Below are positions 52,600 to 61,103 of a stretch of DNA of 64,000 bases, piece after piece; within the stretch, counting starts at the first letter, position 1, and the number at the start of each line of letters is the position of its first letter. Source of the DNA: JAJXZP01 sp963787185 (GTDB lineage Bacteria > Spirochaetota > Spirochaetia > Treponematales > Rectinemataceae); NCBI GenBank assembly GCA_963787185.1, contig CAWBCC010000009.1:372001-436000 (forward strand), in the 5' to 3' direction. The position numbers and the translations under genes are program-made. Under the pieces are notes generated by a model that saw nothing but the letters and a program-made list of their open reading frames with translations, had not been told where the DNA came from and ran no database searches.

Positions 52600-53562
52600 G
52601 TGCATTCCACGTCAAGAACCGAGCGCATTTTCTTCGCGACCGACATCCACGGATCCGAGATCTGTTGGAGAAAATTTCTCGGAGCCGCCGCGTACTACGG
52701 AGCGAGGACCCTGATTCTGGGAGGGGACATGACCGGAAAGGCCCTTGTCCCCATCGTGCGGCTCGGCTCGGGGAAATGGCGCGCGGTCCTTCTTCAGCAG
52801 GCCTACGAACTCGAATCCGAGTCCGAGGTTCTTGCCATCGAAACCTCGATCTCGAGCAGGGGATACTATCCCTTCCGGACCGACGAGGAGGCGATGGCGG
52901 GCTTCGCCGAGAATCCCGACTCGATAGATCGGCTTTTTCACAGGACGCTCCTGGAAGCGGCGGCAAAATGGATGGAAATAGCGGAAAAAAAGCTTTTCGG
53001 CAGCGGAGTCCGCTGTTTCGTCTGCCCGGGCAACGACGACGCCTTCGAAATCGACGGGATCATCGCCGCATCGCGGACGGTCGCCAATGCGGAGGGACGC
53101 CGTATCGATCTCGGTGAAGGCTTCACGATGGCGTCCACGGGCTGGTCCAATCCTACTCCGTGGAAAACGCATCGCGAAGCCGAGGAGCCGGAGCTCTACG
53201 AAAAATTGAGCGCCATGATTCCCCCGGACGCGGATTGTTCGCGCTGGATTTTCAACCTCCATGCTCCCCCCCGCGCGACGGGGCTCGACGACGCTCCCGA
53301 GCTCGATGCGAATCTCAACGTGAAGAACGCGGGGCAGAACATCGTTTCGGTGGGGAGCACGGCCGTCCGCCGCATAATCGAAGAGCGCCGGCCCCTGCTT
53401 TCCCTGCACGGCCACATCCACGAGGCCAAGGCCGTCGCGCGCATTGGAAAAACTCTCTGCATCAATCCCGGCAGTCTTTACGAGCAGGGCGTGCTGCAGG
53501 GAGCGGTGATAGATCTCGATCGCCGAAAAGGAATCCGCTCGTACGCGCTGACGACAGGCTGA
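52600..53562 (+). CDS. Calcineurin-like metallophosphoesterase
   Basis: A 320-residue enzyme with the five metal motifs: DIHGSE (DxH), GGDMTG, CPGNDDAFE (GNHD with Asp in place of His), FNLHAPP and LHGHIHEAKA, ending in CINPGSLYE. The change of His to Asp in the third motif may alter catalysis or metal choice. A large insert (about 60-130) is rich in acidic residues. Substrate unknown; position between the phosphotransferase and the permease suggests head-group or nucleotide-diphosphate lipid chemistry. Start is a GTG. Confidence 0.85.
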   Translation: MHSTSRTERIFFATDIHGSEICWRKFLGAAAYYGARTLILGGDMTGKALVPIVRLGSGKWRAVLLQQAYELESESEVLAIETSISSRGYYPFRTDEEAMAGFAENPDSIDRLFHRTLLEAAAKWMEIAEKKLFGSGVRCFVCPGNDDAFEIDGIIAASRTVANAEGRRIDLGEGFTMASTGWSNPTPWKTHREAEEPELYEKLSAMIPPDADCSRWIFNLHAPPRATGLDDAPELDANLNVKNAGQNIVSVGSTAVRRIIEERRPLLSLHGHIHEAKAVARIGKTLCINPGSLYEQGVLQGAVIDLDRRKGIRSYALTTG

Positions 53563-53627
53563 GGCCAGACCCGGCTTCGAGAGCCGTCCGACTCTCGAAT
53601 AAATCTCGAGGCATGAAGGAGAAACGC

Positions 53628-55259
53628 ATGGCCGAAAAACCGGAGTTGTTTCTGAGAAAGGCGACGGGACTCATTCGCTCCTGGTCCGTGATGGATGCTT
53701 TCATCTACGCGTTCTTTTCCATCAATCTCGTGACGCTCGGGCTCTACACGATGAGCCAGGCCTACGCCTTCGAGGGGGGAATGATTCCGGCCCTCGTCGT
53801 GAGCGCCATCCTCATCCTGGCCGAGATCGTCGTCTATGCCGGGCTCATCGCGGTCATGCCGCGCGCCGGGGGAGACTACGTGTGGCAGAGCCGCATTCTG
53901 GGAGGAGGGGTGGGCTTCGTGCTCGCCATGACGGGCTGGTGTTTCATCCTCTGGCTCTGGACTCCGATTTACGCGGATATGCTTCGCCATATCGTTCTCG
54001 TCCCTCTGGCCGCCGTCCTCGGTCTCAAGGATGCCGCCCTGGCCATGGCGTCGAGCCCCCTCGCATGGTTCGTCGTGTGCGTGATCACCTGCGCCTTCGT
54101 CCTCTTCGTGATCGCCTTGGGCATGAAGTCCTATGCCCGCGTTCAGAAATTCTGCTTTTGGATAGGGAATGCCGGACTCCTGGTCGTGATCGCCCTTCTG
54201 TTCGCCGGCGATCGCGGCGCGTTCAAGTCGACATTCGACACGGCCGCGGCGCAGCTGTTCGGGATCCAGGGAGCGTACGCGGCCGTGGAAGCCGCAGGCA
54301 AGGCCGCGGGGGCGACGACTCCCATGTGGGGCGGGGGCATCGGACAGATATTCCTCCTCATGCCTTTTCTGGCTTTTTTCAACCTGTGGCCCAACTGGGG
54401 CGCGACGCTCTACGGCGAGGTCAAGGGATCCCAGGACTTCAGGAAGAACTTCCTCGGCATGGCTGCGGCCCTCGGGGTCACCACCGTTCTCGCGATCGTT
54501 CTGGTGTTCGCGATACACAAGGGCATAGGATGGGGCTTCTATATGAACGCCAATGCCGCCTACTGGAGTTCGCGCTGGGGTCTGGTGCCCGGCCCCGCCG
54601 CCATGCCCGTCTGGCCCTACCCCGCTCTCCTGGCCCTCATGTCCACGCCTTCGACCCTGCTGCGCATCCTAGTCCTGGCGGCGATGGCGATGTGGTTCTT
54701 CGGTTGGGCGGGAACGATCTACCTTTCGAGCACACGGATCCTTTTTTCGGCGTCCTTCGATCGCCTTCTCCCCGAGGCGATGGCCAAAATCGATCCCAGG
54801 ACCAGAACGCCCTTCAATGCCCTGCTGTTCATGATCATCCCGGGACTCATCGTTTCCGCTCTCTTCGTGTTCAATGTCTGGAATTTCAGCTCTCTGACCC
54901 TCGTGTCGACTCTCGTCATTGCGGTGACTTTTCTCGGGACCGGTATCACCGCCGTCGTGCTTCCCTTCACGAAAAAAGCGCTCTACGCGGCTTCTCCCCT
55001 GGCCAGATTCAAGCTGGGCAGAGTCCCCTTGATTTCGGCCTTCGGCCTCGTGTACTGCATTTTCCTGGGATATCTGCTCTTCGAGTGGCTCGTCGATCCG
55101 GGCAACCACTACGGGATCAGCTATCGCAACATCCCATCCATGCTTTTCATGGGCGTCCTCTACCTCCTGGCGATCGCAGTCTACATCGGCATGCGCGCCT
55201 ACAGACGCCGCAACGGCATCGATGTGGACAAAATTTACGGCGAAATCCCCGTGGAGTGA
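53628..55259 (+). CDS. APC-superfamily amino acid/amine permease
   Basis: A 543-residue inner-membrane transporter with about 12-13 helices. The N-terminal VMDAFIYAFFSINLVTLGLY and the helix-3 region LIAVMPRAGGDYVWQSRILGGGVGF match the APC family (amino acid permeases; PRAGGxY consensus). It is larger than usual, with a loop rich in Ala/Gly at about 210-240. The substrate could be an amine such as choline or ethanolamine given its neighbours, but this is inference. Start ATG 53628 behind AAGGAG; the upstream in-frame ATG would overlap that site. Confidence 0.85.
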   Translation: MAEKPELFLRKATGLIRSWSVMDAFIYAFFSINLVTLGLYTMSQAYAFEGGMIPALVVSAILILAEIVVYAGLIAVMPRAGGDYVWQSRILGGGVGFVLAMTGWCFILWLWTPIYADMLRHIVLVPLAAVLGLKDAALAMASSPLAWFVVCVITCAFVLFVIALGMKSYARVQKFCFWIGNAGLLVVIALLFAGDRGAFKSTFDTAAAQLFGIQGAYAAVEAAGKAAGATTPMWGGGIGQIFLLMPFLAFFNLWPNWGATLYGEVKGSQDFRKNFLGMAAALGVTTVLAIVLVFAIHKGIGWGFYMNANAAYWSSRWGLVPGPAAMPVWPYPALLALMSTPSTLLRILVLAAMAMWFFGWAGTIYLSSTRILFSASFDRLLPEAMAKIDPRTRTPFNALLFMIIPGLIVSALFVFNVWNFSSLTLVSTLVIAVTFLGTGITAVVLPFTKKALYAASPLARFKLGRVPLISAFGLVYCIFLGYLLFEWLVDPGNHYGISYRNIPSMLFMGVLYLLAIAVYIGMRAYRRRNGIDVDKIYGEIPVE

Positions 55260-55263
55260 GAAT

Positions 55264-56010
55264 GTGGACGGCAACGAAGCTTTGATGGCGGAGGCTCGAA
55301 GTCTCGTGGCCGAAGCCTCTTCGAGGGGCCTCGGCCTCAGACTCGTGGGCGGCATGGCGGTTCGCGCGACCTGCCCGTCGAGCCGGGAAGATCCTTTCGC
55401 CCGAATCTGCGACGATCTGGATTTCTTCTCCGACGCCTCCGCCTCGAGCCTCGAAGCCCTTTTCGTCTCGCGGGACTGGAAACCCGATCCCGCGTTCAAC
55501 CTGTACAACGGTCACGAGCGTCTCAAATTCCTGCATACGGAGATGAAGAAAAACGCCGATATTTTCCTCGGACGTTTTAGAATGTGCCATGAAATCAGAT
55601 TGGATATGCGCCGCAGCCCCGGCGCGGCGACCGTTTCTCCGGCCGAGCTACTTCTCACGAAGCTTCAGGTGGTAGAAGCCGACGCCAAGGACCTCCTCGA
55701 TACATTCTGCATTCTCGCCGACCACGAGCTCGGTCCGTCCGAAGAAGAAGGTATCGATTCCAAGCTCTTCGCTTCGGCCTGCGCCGAGGACTGGGGCCTG
55801 CAAAAGACGGTGGAACTTTCGCTGGATCGGCTCTGCGGCTGGATCGAAACCGAGGGCTTGGATCGTTCGGCCGGCCGAGCCGTTGCGGGCAGGATCGCGA
55901 CGCTTCGCGCCGTCCTGCGATCCGAACCCAAGAGCCTCGCCTGGAAACTGCGCTCGGCTCTGGGGACCCGCGTGCGCTGGTTCGAGCTTCCCGAAGAGGC
56001 GGAGCGATGA
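55264..56010 (+). CDS. Nucleotidyltransferase-fold protein (AbiEii/MNT-like)
   Basis: A 248-residue protein. LRLVGGMAVRATCP followed by CDDLDFFSD gives the GG...DxD pattern of the nucleotidyltransferase superfamily; the AELLLTKLQVVEADAKDLLD segment is typical of AbiEii/YkfC-like members. Start is a GTG at 55264 with GGAG about eight bases upstream, just after the permease stop. Its four-base overlap with the LicA-like kinase gene suggests it belongs to the lipid head-group operon rather than to a toxin-antitoxin pair. Substrate unknown. Confidence 0.65.
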   Translation: MDGNEALMAEARSLVAEASSRGLGLRLVGGMAVRATCPSSREDPFARICDDLDFFSDASASSLEALFVSRDWKPDPAFNLYNGHERLKFLHTEMKKNADIFLGRFRMCHEIRLDMRRSPGAATVSPAELLLTKLQVVEADAKDLLDTFCILADHELGPSEEEGIDSKLFASACAEDWGLQKTVELSLDRLCGWIETEGLDRSAGRAVAGRIATLRAVLRSEPKSLAWKLRSALGTRVRWFELPEEAER

Positions 56011-57062
56011 TTCTCCCGGGCAGTCGACGAGGGCGCGAGGTCTTGGCCGCTGCGGACTTGGGCAGTTCCGCGTCGCCGCACGAGGCCGGAAGATCCGAGA
56101 TCGGTCTTCTCGAGGGCCTGCGGCGATTCATCGACGGTCGAAGGATCGAAGCCGCTCTGCCGCCCGATATCCGGAAAAGGGGAGTCAATCTCGACACGAG
56201 AGAGCGCCTCGGCGGGCTGACCAACCAGAATTACAAGCTGGTGATAGGCGGCGAGGCCCTCGTGCTTCGCCTGCCCGGACGCGGCACGGGACGTTTCATC
56301 CGGAGATCGATCGAGCGGGCCAATCAGGAGGCCGCCGCGCGCGCGGGTTTTACGCCGCATTCGGTCTTTTTCGACGGACGCACGGGCGTGAAGATCACCC
56401 GGTTCCTCGGGGATGCGCGCGCGCTCGATCCGTCCGCCGCACGGGACAGGAAAACCGCTGAAAGCGTCGCCGCCCTCCTGTCCCGCTTTCACCATTCGGG
56501 GCTTCGATTCGTCAACGAGTTCGACGTGTTCAAGCTCGCACGCACCTACGAGCGTGTCGCGCGCGGACGATTCGCCCGATTCTATGAAGGCTATATCCAG
56601 ACACGCACGCGCATTCTGGCCATCGAGCGACCCCTGTCCATAATCGCTGGGGAACGAGTGGCCTGCCACAACGATCTCGTCCCCGAGAATATTCTCGAGT
56701 CGCCCGACAGTCTCACTCTCATCGATTGGGAATATTCGGGCATGAACGATCCGGCCTGGGATCTGGCTTCCTTCATGCTCGAATCCGGATTCGACGAAGA
56801 GATGGAGACCCGCTTCCTGAGCTGCTATACCGGCGGCCGCGTCGGAGAGCGCCTGCGGATCCGCGTGGACGCATATCGGCTCCTGCAGGATTTCCTGTGG
56901 TCGCTCTGGTCTCTCCTGCAGGAGACGGCCAGCCGCGACCCGGTCCGGGCCCGCAGCTACCGCGATTACGGCTGGGATCGCTTCGCGCGAGCCCGCAACA
57001 GACTCGCCCATATCGAAGCCCGCTTCGGAATAGGCAAGCACGGCGAGGAAGTTCCGCGATGA
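56007..57062 (+). CDS. LicA-like choline/ethanolamine kinase
   Basis: A 351-residue kinase of the aminoglycoside phosphotransferase fold. After a poorly conserved first 60 residues come GGLTNQNYKLVIGGEALVLRLPG (nucleotide loop), the Brenner motif CHNDLVPENIL (catalytic Asp) and the choline kinase motif IDWEYSGMNDPAWDLASF. It should phosphorylate choline or ethanolamine in the cytoplasm. It overlaps the genes on both sides by four bases. Confidence 0.88.
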   Translation: MILPGSRRGREVLAAADLGSSASPHEAGRSEIGLLEGLRRFIDGRRIEAALPPDIRKRGVNLDTRERLGGLTNQNYKLVIGGEALVLRLPGRGTGRFIRRSIERANQEAAARAGFTPHSVFFDGRTGVKITRFLGDARALDPSAARDRKTAESVAALLSRFHHSGLRFVNEFDVFKLARTYERVARGRFARFYEGYIQTRTRILAIERPLSIIAGERVACHNDLVPENILESPDSLTLIDWEYSGMNDPAWDLASFMLESGFDEEMETRFLSCYTGGRVGERLRIRVDAYRLLQDFLWSLWSLLQETASRDPVRARSYRDYGWDRFARARNRLAHIEARFGIGKHGEEVPR

Positions 57063-57706
57063 GTCAGATACTCTCCTTTTTCGGCCCCCTCGTGACGAAT
57101 CATCCCATGCTCTCCGTCTTTCTCTTTCTTTTCCTCTTCGGCTTCACGCTCCCGATATCCGAAGAGATCGCTCTGGCTCTGGTAGGAGTTCTCATGAACG
57201 GCACGGACATGGGCATCCCTCAGACTCTTCTCGTTTCCGTCGTGGCCCTCGCCCTCGCCGATATCGCCTATTACGGGCTCGCCAGAATCGTGGGCCCGCG
57301 CTTTCTGCGGTTCAGACTCTTTTCCCGTCTCGTCAAACCCAGGGCCATCCTGGAAGGGGAGCGCTATTTCCAGAAACGGGGGCCGCGCATCGTTTTTGCC
57401 TGTCGCTTCGTCGTCGGGCTCAGAATGCCCGGCATATTGAGCGCCGGCTTTCTCCGGATGCCTCTGCGTCGCTTCATCGCCTACGACGGGCTCGCAATCC
57501 TGATCGGAACTCCCGTCTGGCTCGGCGTCGGTTACGCCCTGGGTGCCCAGCTCGATTCGGAAGTGAGCGTTCTCGGCAAGGCCTTCGCCTTCCTCGGACC
57601 CTTGGCCGTCATCGCAGGGGCGATCCTTGTATATCGCAGCATCAAGGCCGACCGCGCGCGAGCCGAGGCCGAGACCTTCGACGAATACGATAAGGACGGC
57701 AAGTGA
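57059..57706 (+). CDS. DedA-family membrane protein
   Basis: A 215-residue protein of the DedA/VTT family: FGFTLPISEEIALALVGVL, IAYYGLARIVG, YFQKRGPRIVFACRFVVGLRMPG (F..R..P..R motif) and the GVGYALG re-entrant region. Relatives (UptA, DedA) flip undecaprenyl phosphate or other lipids across the membrane, which fits the lipid operon around it. Starts and ends in four-base overlaps. Confidence 0.9.
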   Translation: MSQILSFFGPLVTNHPMLSVFLFLFLFGFTLPISEEIALALVGVLMNGTDMGIPQTLLVSVVALALADIAYYGLARIVGPRFLRFRLFSRLVKPRAILEGERYFQKRGPRIVFACRFVVGLRMPGILSAGFLRMPLRRFIAYDGLAILIGTPVWLGVGYALGAQLDSEVSVLGKAFAFLGPLAVIAGAILVYRSIKADRARAEAETFDEYDKDGK

Positions 57707-58464
57707 ACGCTATCATCCTGGCCGCAGGCATGGGAACGCGGCTGCGTCCTCTCACCGCCGACAGACCCAAGGCTCTCGTCGAAATAGCCGGCGAAAGTTT
57801 CTTCGCCAGGCAAGTGAGGCAGCTGCGCGCGGCCGGAATCGATCGGATCGCCGTCGTCACCGGATACGAGTCCGAAGCGTTTCGCCCCTGGCACGGACAG
57901 GACGGACTCGAGTTCGTGCACAACGAGCATTTCGCGGACCGCAACAATATCTGGTCCATGTACCTCGTCCACGAAAGGCTGGGCGATACGGTGGTCCTGG
58001 ATGGAGATCTGCGCCTCGCGGAGGGGATCATTCCCAGCTTCCCACCTTCCGCAAGCGGGTGGTACGTGGGCTGGCGCGAGGACGCTCACGACGAATGGAT
58101 AGTCAGAACGGATCCGGAGGGACGCGTGCGCCACATCGATGTCGCGAGCGGCTCCGGCTGGGTGCTCACCGGACTGTCGTATTGGACCTCGCAGGACGGC
58201 GGCCTGCTTTCCGGGCTTCTCGGGGAGACCATGGCACGGCCCGGATGGGAGCAGCTTTACTGGGACGAAATTCCGCGGCGCGCGCTCGATCGGATCGATG
58301 CCCGTGCCCGCCGCTTGGAGGCTGACGCGTGGGCGGAGATCGACAGCCTCGAGGAGAAGATCGATCTGGAAGCGCGATTGGCTTCCGCTGCCGGCGCGCG
58401 GTCCGGCTCGGAAACCCCTTACCGCGCACACCCGACGCTTGACGCGCAGCTGCGCGGACCATAG
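57703..58464 (+). CDS. LicC-like CTP:phosphocholine cytidylyltransferase
   Basis: A 253-residue sugar-nucleotidyltransferase-fold enzyme. The N terminus AIILAAGMGTRLRPLTADRPKAL is the nucleotide-binding signature; DRNNIWSMYL and VVLDGDL are characteristic of LicC (NNI-S-YL and metal-binding Asp). Expected reaction: CTP plus phosphocholine to CDP-choline. Start is a GTG inside the end of the DedA gene. In some treponemes LicC and LicA are fused; here they are separate. Confidence 0.9.
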   Translation: MNAIILAAGMGTRLRPLTADRPKALVEIAGESFFARQVRQLRAAGIDRIAVVTGYESEAFRPWHGQDGLEFVHNEHFADRNNIWSMYLVHERLGDTVVLDGDLRLAEGIIPSFPPSASGWYVGWREDAHDEWIVRTDPEGRVRHIDVASGSGWVLTGLSYWTSQDGGLLSGLLGETMARPGWEQLYWDEIPRRALDRIDARARRLEADAWAEIDSLEEKIDLEARLASAAGARSGSETPYRAHPTLDAQLRGP

Positions 58465-58511
58465 GATTCCATCCAATGCAGTACGCCGGACAGGCCCGCG
58501 TGCATTTGAGC

Positions 58512-58540
58512 TTGCGAAGGCTTTGTCACGGGATTATGAT
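58512..58540 (+). promoter_or_regulatory. Promoter of the HU-like gene
   Basis: TTGCGA (58512-58517), 17-base spacer, TATGAT (58535-58540). The ATG follows at 58567 with AAGGAG, a normal leader. Confidence 0.6.
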
Positions 58541-58566
58541 AAGCGAAACTTTCCAAGGAGACGAAC

Positions 58567-58881
58567 ATGCCCGCTACCCCAGCCGCTCCCAAAGCCCTCA
58601 CCAAAGCCCAGGTCGTGGCTCAACTCGCAGAGAAGAATGGTCTCACCAAAAAGCAGACTGTCGCCTTTCTCGAGGCTCTGGTCGATCTCGCCTACCGCGA
58701 GACGAAAAAGAACAAGAAGTTCACGCTGCCGGGTGTAGGCATCCTGAAGCTCAACAAGCGAAAGGCCCGCATCGGTCGCAACCCCGCCACGGGCGAGCAG
58801 ATAAAGATTCCCGCCAAGACGACGGTGAAGATGACCGTATCCAAAGCGTGCAAGGATGCCATACTGGGCGCGACGAAATAG
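58567..58881 (+). CDS. HU-family DNA-binding protein
   Basis: A 104-residue HU/IHF-type protein: an N-terminal extension (PATPAAPKA), then TKAQVVAQLAEKNGLTKKQT, FTLPGVGILKLNKRKARIGRNPATGEQI with the DNA-bending arm (RNPATGE) and a Lys-rich end. It compacts and bends DNA. It has its own promoter after the lipid cluster. Confidence 0.92.
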   Translation: MPATPAAPKALTKAQVVAQLAEKNGLTKKQTVAFLEALVDLAYRETKKNKKFTLPGVGILKLNKRKARIGRNPATGEQIKIPAKTTVKMTVSKACKDAILGATK

Positions 58882-58970
58882 GAATCCGAACGCGCGGCCC
58901 CGTTCCAGGCCGCCCATGCGCGTCTCCGCCGCACAGGCCGGTCGGGGACGCGTTCCGGCGCCTTCGCCTC

Positions 58971-59000
58971 TTGTCGATCGAGGTCCCCGGCGGGTACGAT
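58971..59000 (+). promoter_or_regulatory. Promoter of ttcA (near-leaderless)
   Basis: TTGTCG (58971-58976), 18-base spacer, TACGAT (58995-59000), eight bases to the GTG at 59009. No Shine-Dalgarno. Confidence 0.5.
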
Positions 59001-59008
59001 AGCCTGTC

Positions 59009-59725
59009 GTGAAGAATGCCGAAACCCTCTTAGCCAAACTCTCCGAGGTCGCGATTCGCCGCTATTCCATGATCGAAGAAGGCGATCGGATTCTCATAGC
59101 CGTCTCGGGCGGCAAGGATTCGACCAGCCTCGCGTACGATCTCGCGATGAAGCGACGCTGGTGGCCGGCCCGATACGAGATCCGCGCCGTTCACATAGCC
59201 ACGGACTTCTGTTCCTGCTGCAAGAAGTCCGCCCTGGTCGAATCGCTCGAATCCTGGGATGTACCCTACGTGTCGCTCGACGTTCCCGTCATCGGCAGGC
59301 TTGCCGAAGGACGGAAGATGAACTGCTGGTGGTGCTCGACGCAGCGAAGGACCGAACTCATCCGCTACGCATTGTCCGAGGGATTTACGAAGATCGCGCT
59401 CGGCCATCATCTCGACGATATGGTCGAAACCCTCCTCATGAACATGCTGTACAAGGGCGAGATCTCCGGGATGGCGCCCGTCGTACGATATTCGAAATAT
59501 CCTCTGTCGATAGTTCGTCCTCTCGCGCTCTGCGAGGAACGGCAGATAATTGCCTTCGCCGAGGAAAAAGGCTTTCGCTCCGCCGTCTGCACCTGCCCCT
59601 ACGGCCTCGATTCGAAACGGCGGGAGGTGCGCGCCAAGATCCGCGAGCTTACGGACGGTTCGAGCGGGCGGAAAAGAAACCTCTTCGCCTCGATGTCTCA
59701 CGTGAATCCCGAGTACCTCGCCTAG
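59009..59725 (+). CDS. tRNA 2-thiocytidine biosynthesis protein TtcA-like
   Basis: A 238-residue PP-loop ATPase: AVSGGKDSTSLAYDLA at about 31-46, then CSCC, CWWC and CTCPYG cysteine motifs that should hold an Fe-S cluster and carry sulfur. TtcA thiolates C32 in some tRNAs; other TtcA/TilS-like proteins of this size with CWWC have related roles. Start is a GTG, consistent with the promoter spacing. Confidence 0.85.
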   Translation: MKNAETLLAKLSEVAIRRYSMIEEGDRILIAVSGGKDSTSLAYDLAMKRRWWPARYEIRAVHIATDFCSCCKKSALVESLESWDVPYVSLDVPVIGRLAEGRKMNCWWCSTQRRTELIRYALSEGFTKIALGHHLDDMVETLLMNMLYKGEISGMAPVVRYSKYPLSIVRPLALCEERQIIAFAEEKGFRSAVCTCPYGLDSKRREVRAKIRELTDGSSGRKRNLFASMSHVNPEYLA

Positions 59726-59742
59726 GGCGCACCGCCGGGACT

Positions 59743-60996
59743 TCAGAGAACGAGTCGTTCCGCGGCGACGGCGCGGGCGCGCAGCGACAGGTCCGAAATC
59801 CTGAAATCGCAGCCGTCCGCGAGCTCGGCGCGGTCCTCGCCGCGCGCCCGCGCCGCGGCGATGCGCCCGATCGCGTCGGCCTTCATGATGCCCGATCCGG
59901 AAGAGCCCCCCACCCACAGCAGATCGCCGACGAGCTCGACGACGGGGTTGCGGTCGGGCCAGTAATAGTCGTAGTGGCCCGCCCAGGAAGTGTCCAGGGG
60001 AAGGGGGCCCGGGCAGGCCGCCGCCAGGCGAGGAAAGGCCGCGCGGAGGATCGGTTCGATCACCGAGCGAAAGTAACTCTCTTCGGGTCGAGCCGATTCC
60101 ACCGGAGCGTAGGGAAGTTCGAAGGGACGGCCGAGATCGTCGGCGCAACCCGCGAGCAGAAGGCCGCGCCGGAGGATCGGCTTGATGTAGACGGATGCAG
60201 TCGGCAGGATCACGTTGGGCGCATCCTCCGCCTCGATTCCTGGCGCGACGAAGAGCGAGGGATTTCCGACGCGAATCGCGAAAAGCTGGCGCTTTTTGGG
60301 GTATATCCCGCTCGCGATCCCCGCGGGACCCAGGAGATCCTGGAGCCAGCAACCCGAGGCTGCGACGATTCGGCCGCTCTCGTACCGCACTCCATGCGAA
60401 TCCAGCACGCCGAGAAAGCGCGTCTTCTCCCAGGGTGTCTCCGTCTCTGCGCCGTCCCCGAGCAGGAGCGCGGTCGCCGCGCTGCCCGTGACGATCGTCC
60501 CGCCCGACTCGCGAAACTTCGCGGCATAGTGCTCGGCGAGCGCCATGGCGGACAGAGAGCCGCAGCGGCGGCCGAAAACCGCCGCCGCCGGCGCGACGAA
60601 AGGCGGCTCGTCGGCGGCGGCGCAGGCGATCAGTCCGCGAATGCCGGGGCCGTCGACGATTTCGGCGGCCCCGGCGCTCGCCGCGAGCTCCCGGATGGCT
60701 CCTTCGGAGGACTCCCACTGAGCCCGCGAGAAAGTCCAGAGATAGCCGTTGGCCTTGAGAGATATTTCGGCGGCGATGCCCTCGTAATAGGAGATGGAAC
60801 TCTCCGCGAGCGCTCGGCTCGTCGAGGACGCGAAGAGGTTCCGGAACAGGGCCGCGCTCCGCGCGCTGTTCCCTGAGCCTATGCGCGGTCTCTGCTCCAG
60901 AATGAGGACGCGCGCGGAGGGTTCGCGTCGTTTGAGGTGCCATGCGGTCGAAAGACCGATGACTCCGGCGCCTATCACGAGATAGTCGACGACCAT
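59743..60996 (-). CDS. FAD-dependent oxidoreductase of the DAO family
   Basis: A 417-residue flavoprotein. The FAD fold begins VIGAGVIGLSTAWHLKR; RIGSGNSARSAALFRNLF and the late GGSSGSGIMKADAIGR block match DAO-type enzymes (sarcosine, glycine or 2-hydroxyacid oxidases). The substrate is not evident. ATG 60994-60996 is preferred to a longer frame because a TATACT box ends six bases upstream. Tail to tail with ttcA, divergent from the Ldh2 gene. Confidence 0.85.
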   Translation of the reverse strand: MVVDYLVIGAGVIGLSTAWHLKRREPSARVLILEQRPRIGSGNSARSAALFRNLFASSTSRALAESSISYYEGIAAEISLKANGYLWTFSRAQWESSEGAIRELAASAGAAEIVDGPGIRGLIACAAADEPPFVAPAAAVFGRRCGSLSAMALAEHYAAKFRESGGTIVTGSAATALLLGDGAETETPWEKTRFLGVLDSHGVRYESGRIVAASGCWLQDLLGPAGIASGIYPKKRQLFAIRVGNPSLFVAPGIEAEDAPNVILPTASVYIKPILRRGLLLAGCADDLGRPFELPYAPVESARPEESYFRSVIEPILRAAFPRLAAACPGPLPLDTSWAGHYDYYWPDRNPVVELVGDLLWVGGSSGSGIMKADAIGRIAAARARGEDRAELADGCDFRISDLSLRARAVAAERLVL

Positions 60997-61002
60997 CCCC
61001 AG

Positions 61003-61031
61003 AGTATAGGCGCCGCCGCCGCGCTTGGGTA
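61003..61031 (-). promoter_or_regulatory. Promoter of the DAO-type oxidoreductase (leaderless type)
   Basis: Weak TACCCA (61026-61031), 17-base spacer, TATACT (61003-61008), six bases to the ATG. Confidence 0.45.
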
Positions 61032-61041
61032 GCCGCACCGC

Positions 61042-61069
61042 TTTACACTCCCGGCATATGGCGTACAAT
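61042..61069 (+). promoter_or_regulatory. Promoter of the Ldh2-type dehydrogenase gene
   Basis: TTTACA (61042-61047), 16-base spacer, TACAAT (61064-61069), then a normal leader with GGAGGAG before ATG 61104. Confidence 0.6.
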
Positions 61070-61103
61070 AATCCTACAATACAATTTGCGGGAGGAGTTC
61101 GCG

